DNA of 64,000 nucleotides from Panopea generosa (GCA_029582155.1 CM055897.1:18563035-18627034); one strand, 5' to 3'; shown: positions 1-10,022, counted from the stretch's first letter. Notes: generated by a model not told the origin, from the letters alone. A program made the numbers and translations.

Positions 1-175
1 TGGCACACCCAATATCCGTGCAAGTAACAGACAACTTTCCCACTTGAATCAGTGATTAAAGATAAATGAACAAGAGACACAATGCTGGAATTTGCATATA
101 TTTAAATCATCACAGAGACGGGCCAAGCAGGGATTTGAGCTTGCAACCCCTTGACTGCTTGTTACATAACAGTTT
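1..175 (-). mobile_element. tRNA-derived SINE copy, family A (5' head degraded)
   Basis: This segment aligns by eye with 55205-55425 and 52470-52625: the shared blocks are the 'actttcccacttgaatcag' region, a 'gagacacaatg...tatat' block, and then a degraded reverse tRNA B-box ('ggatttgagcttgcaacccc'). In the best copy, at 55.3 kb, the same place reads as a clear reverse-complement tRNA head with A and B boxes. The family is therefore a minus-strand Pol III SINE here. The copy may continue left of the window. Confidence 0.6.
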
Positions 176-1015
176 CATTCAGTAAAAAATTGTCCACATA
201 CATGCAAGTTTATAACCATAAGATTTTATACAATGGTTTTAACATAGATATCATAACAGGAATTGCTGCTCAGTTATAGCCCTTGAGTTGTCAAACTATA
301 CCCATATATTGTGCTGTTTTATTAAAGTACATTGTCGTCTTTTAGCCAGACCGATGAGCTCAGTCAGTAGAGCACGATATTTCTAGCTCAGGGTTGAGAG
401 TTTGATACCTGAGGTTGGCTAACTTACAGTGCTAACAGTCATTCAGATGGGACTTTAAACTGAGGACCTTTATGATGGTGCTATACACAATGCAAAAGAA
501 ACAGGTGAAACATATGATTAGGTTTCTATGATATTTTTCCTGCACTATCCACCACAAACCTAAAAAGACTAAACTGTTCACTCTTCTGGGTGCATCACCC
601 AAATGCGAAACTGGTGCTGATGTAAATTAACTTACATACAAACAAACATTGTCATTTCTTTCTTTATCTCATATAAGCTTCCTTTAATTTTCAGTGATGA
701 AGTCAGGCAAGTAGTACACCAGAACCAGGCCAATTTATTACAATATGTGTTGCCAGAAGCATGGATTGTGACAGTAAATCAGATATTGGGACCATGTTAG
801 GAAAAAGAATTCGAAAAACATATGTTTTTTTCAAAATACTAGGAAATGCACATATCATGAAAAATTAAGAACAATCACTACCAGTTCACCAGGCAGTGTT
901 CTAAAATTTGAATGACAATTCAATGATTAATGTTGGAAGTAGCCCAGTACAGGAATAGAAATTTCAAGTTATATAATAATAATTGATGGCGGTGCGATTA
1001 CTATAGTCAACATAA
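175..1015 (+). pseudogene. Decayed MULE-type transposase remnant, split by a SINE
   Basis: I recognise this by homology to the better copy at 56310-56880. Matching blocks include 'cataacaggaattgctgctcagttatagccc' against 'cataacagaagctgctgctgggttatagcc', the stretch 'accatgttaggaaa' against 'accatgttaggcaa', and 'gtgttctaaaatttg...gatgttggaagtag' against the part of the better copy that encodes CSRNWYGSSKAMEPDVESS. At 930-1015 the block corresponding to the acidic DDDAT motif is also visible. No open frame survives. A SINE (344-645) sits inside it relative to the 56-kb copy. It is a non-coding remnant of a Mutator-like transposase exon plus flanking intron. Confidence 0.55.
344..645 (+). mobile_element. 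tRNA-derived SINE, family B, with target-site duplication
   Basis: The 5' head resembles a tRNA: an A-box-like 'gagctcagtcagtagagc' near 356 and a B-box-like 'agtttgatacct' near 400. A body follows with 'gggactttaaactgaggacc', a motif common in molluscan SINE bodies. The element is bracketed by a near-perfect direct repeat, 'acattgtcgtctttt' (329-343) and 'acattgtcatttctt' (646-660). It is absent from the homologous MULE copy at about 56465, so the insertion boundaries are well supported. Confidence 0.65.
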
Positions 1016-1059
1016 ATACCAGAAAAAAATTATTTGAATGTACTCCTAGATAAAACTCT

Positions 1060-1135
1060 AAAAATATTATGTTGAGTAGCAGGTCACTGGTGATCCAACC
1101 TTGATTGACAGTACATGGTTTTACCACTAGGCCTC
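1060..1135 (-). other. tRNA-like head at the end of the tandem-core element
   Basis: Read on the reverse strand, the sequence contains 'ggcctagtggtaaaacc' (A-box-like) followed by 'ggttggatcac' (weak B-box-like). A diverged counterpart lies at 61500-61560 beside the other copy of the tandem-core element. It is probably a decayed Pol III promoter of a composite repeat rather than a functional tRNA, since no cloverleaf could be drawn. Confidence 0.4.
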
Positions 1136-2245
1136 TAACATTTCAAACTATTACAAATATTGGTGTTCATCAATTACATGGTATATATGAAATGTATAAG
1201 AGCAACATAACAGTAATTACATTATAAATTACAAATATTATAATTGTTATTTAGTGCATCATTTACAAATATGAAAGTTACCTCTGCAATGAAATTTATA
1301 AAAATTACAACAGATAATTTTCACCATTTTGACAATTGTAGGCCATTTTATAAAAAGGGGAGGTAACATTTAGCACTGTAACTTTGTAACAAGCATGGTG
1401 ACCTGTATTTTTTATTTTATTTTCTGATATAGTTTGTTATAGTGCCTCTTTGTAGAAAGAATGAAAAAATTCTCCGCGTAACAACTTTTTTTAATTATTG
1501 AATTATAATGTAGTGTCAAAATGCATCGTTTACGGCCATTTTATGAAAAGGAAGGTAACATTTAGCTGTGTAACTTAGTAACAAGCATGGTGACATCTAT
1601 TTTTTATTTTATTTTCTGATAAAGTTTGTTATAGTGCCTCTTTGTAGAAAGAATGAAACAATTCTCTGCATTATAACTTTTTTTATTATTGAATTAGTGT
1701 CAAAATGCATCGTTTACGGCCATTTTATGAAAAGGGAGGTAACATATAGCACTGTAATTTAGTAACAAGCATGGGGACATATATATTTTTTTATTTTATT
1801 TTCTGATATAGTTTGTTATGGTGACTCTTTGTAGAAAGAATGAAACAATTCTCTGCGTTAGATCTTTTTTTATTTTTAAATTAGTGTAAAAATACATCGT
1901 TAACGGCCAATTCTATAATCGTAGAAATTTATGAAAATCACTGTATGAAATATGTGAAACTCACAATAGCATCATGACTTTTTCTGTTTTAGATACTTTA
2001 TCTTTTGTTACATGAGTGACAACAATATTTTGTTGAAATATATCACTTTGGTAATAAATCAAACAAGATTTATAACTTACACCCATTTGCTGTTTTTTCT
2101 TTAAAAAATGTAAAACGGTGTAGTTTAAAAATAGTCATAGCAAAAAAAAAAACAAGCTCGGTGACCTTTATTTTTTTTAGTGTTTTAAACTTGTCTTACT
2201 TCAAAGTACTTGTGTGCAAAATTTAAAAAAAATCTCCGCGCTAGA
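1136..2245 (+). repeat. Interspersed element with ~190-bp tandem core (3 copies plus a decayed fourth)
   Basis: The core unit reads roughly: 'cattttatgaaaagggaggtaac', 'ttagtaacaagcatggtgac', a T-rich run, 'gatatagtttgttatagtgcctc', 'gtagaaagaatgaaac', 'ttctctgcgttagaac'. Its landmark 'gtttgttatagtgcctc' recurs at about 1432, 1627 and 1815, giving a period of about 190 bp. A diverged fourth unit is visible at 2145-2245. The upstream flank (1136-1330) is also shared with 61560-61735, so this is one interspersed family with variable core copy number, not just a local satellite. It has no protein-coding capacity. Confidence 0.7.
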
Positions 2246-2270
2246 ACTTACTCGAAGAAACGTCTTTATG

Positions 2271-3270
2271 ATTAAAAAGTAAATCTCAATCGAGTTTCAC
2301 TCCTAGTACTACGAGCAGAGAGAGTATCCCTTCTCTCCTGCAAATGTGAGTAGGTGTCGTGTATATGGCAGTGGCATAGCTTGGTTAAAGTAAACACGCA
2401 TACCTAGAAATTTGAATGGGGCTCAGTGGTAGTCCGCCATATATTTTAATTAAGTGTAAATAATCAATGGTGCATTATCAGGGGTTTTGTGGGTTTTTTT
2501 CTGTGTAAAACATATTTATACTTGTGTCAATCACTTAGGGATATTTATTTTCATGGTAAAAGTACAGACCCTTGCCTGCAGTGCCTACGTGTAGCTACGC
2601 CAGTGTGTCACTGTCATATAACACGCTCTGGGTTGGCTACCGCCAGGAATAATAAGTGTGCCATGTACAGTGTTTAAGTGTCATACAGCTATACCGTTAA
2701 GTTTTATGTTAAATAGACTAGTCCGCTTATCTTTCGTAGTCTTGATTACCTGCGGCACTTGTATTTCTATAAGATAAACGTCCTCCCCCGACCGTTCAAC
2801 TGATATCGCTGTTATGTTTAAAGAAAGTACAATGGACTATTTATAAAAACAAGTTTAATAATTTGATAAATTGTCACAAACAGACCTTTAAGAAAAGAAA
2901 GTATTGAAGATGGTCAAAACTATACCGTAATGTAAAATAAAGCGTAGAATACAGAATGTATCCAATTTTGATGGTACCCAGCGCCATATTGACTTATATC
3001 ATTTTGAACAGAGTACCTTACAGGAAATCGAAACCTATTTTAATACTTAGGCTAGCCTCCTTAATGGCAATGTAGCCGTTTTAATACAAGAGATGTAACT
3101 CTTCAAACGATGTTTACGTACGGTAACGTGGACAATACTTGTTGTAAACTATACGTCTCACACCACTATTACATTGAAGTGTTGCTGTAGACCCTTCATC
3201 AGTTTGTCCGTAGTATTCAATAGAGATAATGTTGGTGTGAGACCTACACTGCTCATGTTATAATATTTTC
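2271..3270 (+). repeat. ~1-kb interspersed repeat, family R1 (inverted copy at 41657-42652)
   Basis: The segment matches the reverse complement of 41657-42652 along nearly its whole length, from 'attaaaaagtaaatctcaatcgagtttcactcc' at the left edge to 'actgctcatgttataat' at the right edge. A partial third copy in the same orientation lies at 45110-45300. Sharp homology ends at both sides indicate a mobile unit of about 1000 bp. No terminal inverted repeats or credible ORF were found, so the class is unknown. The small reading frames here have no recognisable domain. Confidence 0.65.
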
Positions 3271-4200
3271 CGTCTAAATCGTTCTCTTGAAACTTGATGT
3301 ACAAAAGTTTACCAGTTAGTTGCAGACAGATAATTATTTTGAGGTCTTTCTTTACTACTGTTGTATTGTGTTTCCTCATGGCTCCCTGGAACTACACAGA
3401 GGTTGATAATATAACCATAATAGTGAACATGACAAAAAAAATGACAAAATGAACATGACACCAATTCGGAGGATTCCTACCCCTCTGCAGAGATTGACAG
3501 TGATTCTATTCTTAGCCGGAACAACACGGGTTTAAGATTTGAAAATCCCAGAATTCCTTAGTTACCGAGTTAAGATATTTTAAAGATAAAAATTTTCTTA
3601 AACTTATTTTTGTCTTAATGGTTTCATGTATCCCACTTAAATTAAGAAATTGCTACATCTAAGCTCAGAGAATATTACTGAGTTTAGATAATTTCTAAGC
3701 GAATATTTAAGAAGCTTTATGAAATCGGGCCCAGGTCTTACACATACGTGCATATTTAATGTACATGTATGACTACCGTGTGTATTGTGGGTAGACGATT
3801 ATCTGAATAGCGATAACGAGCTACACAAGGCAGCATATATAATGGCGGAGCAAACAGCAACACACGTGACAAGATGGTGGAAACACATAAATTTTTTTTT
3901 TCTCGCAACAAAATATATTGTCATAATGATTTAATCAGTTCTTAATAAGGCTGTAGAAATTTGGAGGTGATTCAAGTATGTTTGGAACTCTCGTTCAGTG
4001 ATTTATGCCAAAATTTGGGTTCTCTCGACGTTTTTCTAGCCGTTTTCTTCAATTACTTCGTTTGTTTACACAGTGATAGCCTCTTCTCGCTTTGATTTTA
4101 TATGAACATAGCCTTTTATTCCACTGACTTTGTAAAAGCTATAATTAGCTCGACATAACATCATATAAACTTTTACCTTGACAGTTTTTCCTTGATACTT
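3271..4200. other. No recognisable gene
   Basis: AT-rich sequence without a domain-bearing ORF, splice-consistent exon or clear repeat. Short poly-T runs are present. Nothing can be supported here. Confidence 0.5.
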
Positions 4201-4660
4201 GATCACTAACTATATACGGCTTCAACGGTCAAATTGATTGTTTCACCAGGGTGCATTTATGTTGTTGCTGATTTTTTTTTTTTGCGTTTGCCACACCTAA
4301 ATATGCATTTTTTAAGGATTTATATTTATCATACATAATTGTGTACCTTAAAAGCTTTGCGTTGAAATTTTGATTACCAACTATATACGGTTTACACGGT
4401 CAATTAATTATATGACCAGAGTGTACTTATGTTGTTGATTTTTTTTTGTTTGCCTAGCCTAAATATGTATTTTTTAAGGATTTAAATATATCATCACATA
4501 AACATGTATCTTGAAAGTTTGCCTGGAAAAATTGACCACTAACAACTATATACGGTCTATACGGTCAGTTGATTGTGTGACCAGCGTGTATTTTTTTATT
4601 GCGTTTGCACAACCTGAATATTTAGTGTTTAAGGATTTATATATAACATGGTGATGTTTT
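4201..4660 (+). repeat. ~165-bp tandem repeat, three copies
   Basis: Three head-to-tail units start near 4201, 4370 and 4531. Each holds 'aactatatacgg', a 'cacggtcaa' block, 'gtgaccagngtgta', a T-run, 'gtttgc...cctaaatat' and 'ttaaggattta'. The units differ by scattered substitutions and small indels, and the third is shortened. The array lies about 700 bp upstream of the LINE reading frame at 5377, so it could be part of that element's 5' region or an unrelated satellite. Confidence 0.65.
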
Positions 4661-5376
4661 TTTGTTTGTTTTATTTTTGTTCTATTGTTTTTATGTTCAG
4701 AGTGACACCGTCACATATTTAAATGACCATTGTATTAACGTTGGCTCTGTCATACGTCATGTTATCTGACACATATATCTAAATTCTACAATAAGATTGT
4801 ATGAAGTTGTTTTGGAACCAATTATTCTATGTTTATTACAGTGTCAAAAGAACATATCATTTATGTTGCTAATGTTTTTAAATCCCTAAGCTTAAATTAG
4901 TTGTTCTATTTGTTCTATTTATCACTACAATGTGACATCAAGTGCCTACAATCATTGAGGTATAAACTTTTCTTGAAAACATTGAAAATACCTTTAATAA
5001 CTGACATTGTGCAAATAACTTTATGTTGATGTTCAGTTATTGTTTTTTATCAAAGTGTTGTTAATCAAAGTACTGTATAACTTACTTGTTTTGTCGATAT
5101 CGATCCTTACATACACAAAATGCATTATGTATATTATAGCTAACCTCCTGTCCTTTTTTACATGCCGAACATTTTCATGTTTTTCATTACATCAGTTTTT
5201 GCTTTCTTTACCAATTTTTCCTTTAGACGTTCTGAACTCATGTATGGACTACTTGTGCGACGGTTTGATCTTAACACCTATGTTTGTATTTCTAGAAATC
5301 TTTATGTTTTATTGCCTTTGAAGATCGACTTTGTGCTGATGTCAGATCTGTTTCTAATTTACCTCTCTTCAATTAC
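4661..5376. other. AT-rich stretch upstream of the LINE; possible LINE 5' UTR
   Basis: Contains short hydrophobic ORFs (5040-5321 and 5162-5380) with no recognised domain. It may be the 5' untranslated region of the LINE that starts its recognisable coding sequence at 5377, but the 5' boundary of that element could not be fixed from one copy. Confidence 0.3.
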
Positions 5377-6716
5377 ATGATTTGTTTGAAAACATATTCT
5401 GGCACAGGCACACCGTTGATAAATGTTAGAGTCAAGTTTTCAGCCTTACTGCAGTTTATTGTTTTACTGTTTATCTACCACTCTTTAGTCTATACCATTT
5501 CGTTCTTTATATACATTAAAAGCGCTTCGCAGTGTCACTCTGAGATTGTATATCCCAATAAACGTATATTATTAGGCAAACATTTTAAAGATAATTTGTT
5601 TTTTACAAAGTGCTTCATACGCTCCGTTTGTTTAACAACACTGCTAAAATGGATCTTCATTTTGTTGCTGACTTGTGGAGATATTCACCCAAACCCAGGT
5701 CCTGTAGGCTCAACTGCAAATAACATCTCAGTTTCATCTTCCTCGTTCCTATCAGATAGTTTGGAAGCCTTCGACTTTTCACATAATCTTTCTCTTGTTC
5801 ATTATAATGTTCAAAGTATCAAATACAAATTAGATACAATCTACTCTGAACTGTATGGGTTTGATATATTAACATTCTCCGAAACTTTGCTTAATGATAC
5901 TGTTGCGTCAGCTGAATTTCCATCATTTCATAAATCAATAAGAAAAGATCGCATTGGGGATAGCCACGGTGGTGTTATTATGTATATAAAAGAGACAATT
6001 CATTTTTCTCGTAGAAATGACTTAGAAATCAATCGTCTAGAATGCGTATGGGTTGAAACTACTATAAAGCACAGACATATACTCTTAGGAGTTTTTTTTA
6101 CAGACCTCCAAATTCTGATGCTGCTTATAATAACTTAATTGAAAATTCTTTAAATCTTGCTGTCGATACTGGTATCAAAGATATAATTGTTACTGGTGAT
6201 TTAAACTATAATATGCTGAATGATGTTTCATCGCGAAGTCTTAACAATATATGTCAACAGTTTGGTCTATTTCAATCTATTAAAGATCCCATCCACTTTA
6301 CTGATAATTCATCGTCTCTAATTGATATCTTACTTTTAAGTAATAAAAACAGCCTTATTAAAAGTCGTGTCGCAGATCCGTTTCTAAATAATGATATCCG
6401 ATTCCATTGTCCGATATACGGTATATTTAAATTCAAGAAAAACAAACAATTAGCTTTTGAGAGACATATTTGGAAATATGAATTTGGTGACTACGCTCTT
6501 TTAAAAAATAAAATTATTCAAACTAACTGGAACGAACTATCTAGCGATGATGTAGACGTGTATGCTACCAATGTTGCTAATAAAATTAATGAACTTTCAA
6601 ATATATGTATTCCAAATAAAATCATTAAAATTAAACTGCATGAACCTCCGTTGATATCCACTGAGTTAAAAAAGAATATTAGGGCCCGTAAAAGACTATT
6701 TAAGAAAGCAAAGTGA
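5377..6716 (+). pseudogene. LINE ORF, N-terminal 2A motif and APE-type endonuclease (frameshifted)
   Basis: The first 253 codons (5377-6138) hold two hydrophobic stretches, then the 2A-like motif at residues 101-109, then the start of an exonuclease-endonuclease-phosphatase domain: HYNVQS (catalytic Asn, residue 144), FSETLL (catalytic Glu, residue 169), GGVIMYIK and ECVWVE. At 6092-6099 a run of eight T shifts the frame. Reading resumes from about 6102 with RPPN, a TGDLN segment (catalytic Asp/Asn) and SLIDILL, up to a TGA at 6714. This domain nicks target DNA in APE-type LINEs. The T-run expansion is a typical slippage lesion. As read, no full endonuclease would be made. Confidence 0.8.
5677..5703 (+). 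other. 2A-like translational recoding motif (GDIHPNPGP)
   Basis: The nine codons read GDIHPNPGP, preceded by a Leu-rich stretch (FILLLTC), and sit between a hydrophobic N-terminal region and the endonuclease. The 2A consensus is D(V/I)ExNPG|P, where the ribosome skips the Gly-Pro bond. Here Glu is replaced by His. 2A-like sequences at this place are known in APE-type non-LTR retrotransposons of several invertebrates. Whether the His variant is active cannot be told from the sequence. Confidence 0.75.
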
Positions 6717-6887
6717 TCTAACGAAATATACCACTGGAACAGATTAAAAAAAAAACGTAATGAGGTCGTCCAACTTATACGCCAAGCAAAGCGGTCATAC
6801 TATGATAATTTAGCAAGTAAACTTAATTCTGTATCTCTCTCTCCCAAACACTGGTGGAAAATATTCATTCATCTCTTAAAATGACAA

Positions 6888-7893
6888 GCCAGCAATTCCT
6901 CCACTGAATGACAATGGAACTATTATTTCCAATTTTGAGCTAAAAGCCAACTTACTAAATTCATTTTTCCAATCTCAGTCAATCTTAAATGACGATAACA
7001 TTGAATCACCTATTTTGATACCTAGACAAAACATCCCAGTTTTACTAGATCTTGCTTTACTACCCATCGATGTGTGCAGTATTCTTAAGTCGTTACCAGT
7101 TGGAAAAGCCCTAGGTCCCGATGAAATTAATAATTATGTGCTCCGTGAACTAAGTAATGAATTATCGACCCCACTGTGTGATTTGTTTAACACTTGTTTA
7201 ACAAACGGTTTTTATCCTAAAGTTTGGAAGGAAGCGTTCGTATGTGCTACTTACAAGACAGGAGACCCGTCTTTGGCTAATAATTACAGACCAATTTCAC
7301 TTCTTAGTGTATTGAATAAAGTATTTGAAAGGCTCATATTTAAGCACATGTTCAATTATTTTCGAGATAGTAACTTTCTCTCTTCATTTCAATCTGGTTT
7401 TGTGCCTGGTGATTCAACTGTCAACCAGCTATCTTTTCTTTATAATACCTTCTGCAAAGCGATTGACGATGGCAAAGAGATCAGAGTTGTATTTTTTTAT
7501 ATAAGTAAAGCCTTTGATAGAGTTTGGCATAAAGGGTTGTTGGCTAAATTGAAAGCAGCTGGTATATCTTGTCAACTTTTGAATATTTTAACTGACTATC
7601 TTAAAGACAGGCGCCAATGTGTTGTCATTCCAGGCGCGAGGTCTAACTGGAGACCAATTAAAGCCGGTGTTTCCCAGGGATCTATATTAGGTCCTCTTCT
7701 GTTTTTAGTTTATATAAATGACATAGTATCTGATATTCACTCCAACATACGACTTTTTGGCGATGATACAAGCCTTTACTTTATAATTAATCATAATAAT
7801 GATATTGTTCATGCTGCACAGACATTAAATACTGACATAAATAAAATACCTGAATGGTCAAATAAATGGCTGGTTACTTTTAATCCATCCTAA
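6888..7893 (+). pseudogene. LINE reverse transcriptase domain, motif A aspartate lost
   Basis: The open frame includes KALGPDEI and NYRPISLLSVLNKVFERLI (fingers), motif A as FFYISKAFDRVWH, motif B AGVSQGSILGPLLFLVYIND, and motif C FGDDTSLY (7756-7767). In functional relatives motif A begins F-D-x-S-K-A-F-D; here the first, metal-binding Asp is Tyr (TAT at 7498-7500). Motif C has Gly in place of the usual Ala. The frame ends with TAA at 7891 followed by another stop at 7900. The upstream linker (6717-6887) is in other frames. An intact copy would copy its own RNA at a nicked target; this one is very unlikely to be active. Confidence 0.85.
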
Positions 7894-7902
7894 ACAGACT
7901 AA

Positions 7903-8286
7903 ATGCATGTAACTCGCAAACGCACTCAACCCATTCACCCCCCACTTTTTATGCAGAACCAACAAATTATAGATGTGTCATCTCACAAACATCTAGGAGT
8001 ATACTTATCAAATAACTGCAGCTGGCACACTCATATTGACTATATTAAGAATAAAGCTTGGTCTAGAATAAATATTATGAGAAAATTTCAGTTAGATAGA
8101 AAATCAGTAGAAACAATCTACATGTCATTTATAAGACCTTTATTGGAATATGCCAATGTTATTTGGGATAATTGTACAAATTATGAGAAATATGAACTTT
8201 ATAAAATACAGTATGAAGCTGCAAGGATGACAGCTGGAGTTACAAAACTTATATCTATCAATAACCTGAATTCTGAAGCAGGATAG
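7903..8286 (+). pseudogene. LINE post-RT region, first copy
   Basis: Encodes the thumb-like region with PPLFMQNQQI, HLGVYLSNNCSWHTHI, RPLLEYANVIWDNCTNYEKYELYKIQ and EAARMTAGVTKL, all typical of CR1-like elements downstream of RT. It ends with TAG at 8284 where relatives usually have Trp (TGG), and reading then continues for about 40 codons. From 8058 on, this sequence is repeated at 8479. Confidence 0.75.
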
Positions 8287-8478
8287 GAAAGTCTTGAAAC
8301 GCGTCGAACTAAACACAAACTTACTTTATTTTATAAAATGATCCACGGAATGGTTCCACCATATCTATGTTCATTGGTTCCTTCTCTTACAAATGCAAGT
8401 TCCACATCTGTCAGTGAGTTATGTACAGTTTCTGTAAATATACTTCTTTTTGGTGAACCACAACTCTCTAATGACAAT
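8058..8478 (+). repeat. Left copy of an internal LINE duplication, with deletion
   Basis: 8058-8405 matches 8479-8832 at an offset of 421-427 bp, the second copy having a 6-base insertion. Positions 8406-8478 match 9208-9280, so the left copy lacks the 375 bp equivalent to 8833-9207. The junction shares only the bases 'ac'. This is a tandem duplication of the LINE 3' part followed by a deletion in one copy, or the same result in one complex repair event. Confidence 0.8.
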
Positions 8479-9340
8479 TTGGTCTAGAATAAATATTATG
8501 AGAAAACTAAAATTTCAGTTAGATAGAAAATCACTAGAAACAATCTACATGTCATTTATAAGAGTCTTATTGGAATATGCCAATGTTATTTGGGATAATT
8601 GTACAAATTATGAGAAATATGAACTTTATAAAATACAGTATGAAGCTGCACGAATGACAGTTGGAGTTACAAAACTTATATCTATCAATAACCTGAATTC
8701 TGAAGCAGGATAGGAAAGTCTTGAAACGCGTCAAACTAAACACAAACTTACTTTATTTTATAAAATGATCCACGGAATGGTTCCACCATATCTATGTTCA
8801 ATGGTTCCTTCTCTTACAAATGCAAGTTCCACGTACAACCTCAGAAATAATAATAATATTCAAATTCCTTCTTCAAGAACAGCTCTGTTCTCAAATTCCT
8901 TTATTCCTTCCGTTGTCCGTGACTGGAACACTCTCCCACTTGAAACAAGACAAGCCTCTTCTCTGAATGCTTTTAAACATAAACTCGAAAGTAACGAACC
9001 AAAAGTATCTTAATTCTTTTACATAGGTACAAGAAAATGCCAATTATTGCATGCCCGCCTCCGAACGAGTTGTAGTGCACTTAAACAGCATCTATATCTT
9101 AAACACATCGAAGACTCCCCCCTGTGTACATGGTGACAAATAGAAAGCACAGCTCACTTCTTTCTTAATTGTAACCTTTACCAGCATCAACGCATACCAC
9201 TCCTGACATCTGTCAGTGAGTTATGTACAGTTTCTTTAAATATACTTCTTTTTGGTGAACCACAACTCTCTTATCACAATAATGTTAAAATATTTGAAGC
9301 AGTTCACAAATACATTTTATCCACTAATCGTTTCTCCTGA
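8479..9340 (+). pseudogene. LINE post-RT region and C-terminal Cys/His segment, second copy
   Basis: Starts inside the duplicated region (LVWSRINIMRK), runs through the TAG at 8711 and the open stretch 8765-9013 with MIHGMVPPYLC, NLRNNNNIQIP, SFIPSVVRDWNTLP and SSLNAFKHKL. After 9013, in shifted frames, it encodes RLRTSCSALKQHLYLKHIEDSPLC, a CTC-x-HFFLNC type Cys/His cluster (about 9120-9175) and SELCTVSLNILLFGE, ending at a TGA near 9340. This C-terminal cluster is a usual feature of this LINE group and probably helps bind RNA. Confidence 0.7.
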
Positions 9341-9462
9341 ACATGTAAGTAAGTCTGAAGAAATAAAAAGGCTATTTCTATTTACGTTGTGAGGTCAGCC
9401 CGTCTCCCAAATTCGTCCATGCCGTTCAGAACTTGTCCAAAAATATTAAACGTTATTATTAT

Positions 9463-9778
9463 GTGAATTCACATAATTATCCATTACTTTAATCATTTTA
9501 ATCACCTTTCTTTTTATTCTAATTGCTCACTTCATTTTCTAAGTTTCTAAAATATATCAGAAACAATATTCCTAAAAGTATGTTAAGCATTTTTATTAAA
9601 TATATTTTGAACTATGTTATATTTGTAATGGTAAGAGCATAAATCAAATTGTTGATAATCTGCCAAATTTGTTCACAATTGATAAATGTCATGGAAAAGA
9701 ACTTTATAAGATTTTATCTTCCGTTCTAATCCATATTTATACCTAAAATTATGTGTATATATGTACATTTGAATATAA
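9463..9778. other. No recognisable gene
   Basis: AT-rich spacer between the LINE tail and the first recognised exon of the dehydrogenase gene. Its promoter and any 5' non-coding exon should lie here or further upstream, but no core promoter element is convincing. Confidence 0.4.
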
Positions 9779-9868
9779 ATATGTTTAAACCAATCAGCAA
9801 CACATCGAAAACAACACAACGTCGTTTATGTAGGATATGAATATTTTCGCTTATCATTCGTAGTTGTT

Positions 9869-10022
9869 TTGTTAGCATCGCTTTATGTTTTCAGAAAACA
9901 TGTGTTTGCTACACTACTAATATTTATTGTGTATAAACTGTTTGTGCTAATCAGGGATAAAGTCATTGCTACCGAGTTTGATTGTGCCGACCTCGGAGTT
10001 TTTGTCACAGGATGTGACTCAG
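9869..10022 (+). CDS. SDR9C/BDH1-like dehydrogenase, exon 1 (start unresolved)
   Basis: First recognised exon of a short-chain dehydrogenase/reductase. It encodes a hydrophobic N-terminal anchor (VVVLLASLYVF, TLLIFIVYKLFVLI) and the beta-strand and glycine-rich start of the NAD(P)-binding fold, DLGVFVTGCDSG, ending in phase 1 at a GTAAAG donor. The frame is open from 9779 but contains no ATG before 10022; 9869 is a TTG. The true start is therefore in an undetected upstream exon, or the initiator has been lost. The family oxidises or reduces hydroxysteroids, retinoids or 3-hydroxybutyrate, usually membrane-bound in ER or mitochondria. The substrate here is unknown. Confidence 0.7.

Larger units (their letters stand above)
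5377..9462 (+). mobile_element. Near full-length CR1/L2/Rex-like LINE with 2A-like motif (broken)
   Basis: A non-LTR retrotransposon carrying, in order, a hydrophobic N-terminus ending in a 2A-like motif, an APE-type endonuclease, a linker, reverse transcriptase, post-RT region and a C-terminal Cys/His segment. It ends with a short 'ttattattat' tail near 9455. Coding continuity is lost: frameshifts near 6095 and 6870, stops at 6714, 7891 and 8284, a catalytic residue change in RT motif A, and an internal tandem duplication with a deletion at 8058-9280. The family level (CR1/L2/Rex in the Jockey-like group) is inferred from motif style; only a phylogeny would settle it. Confidence 0.85.
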
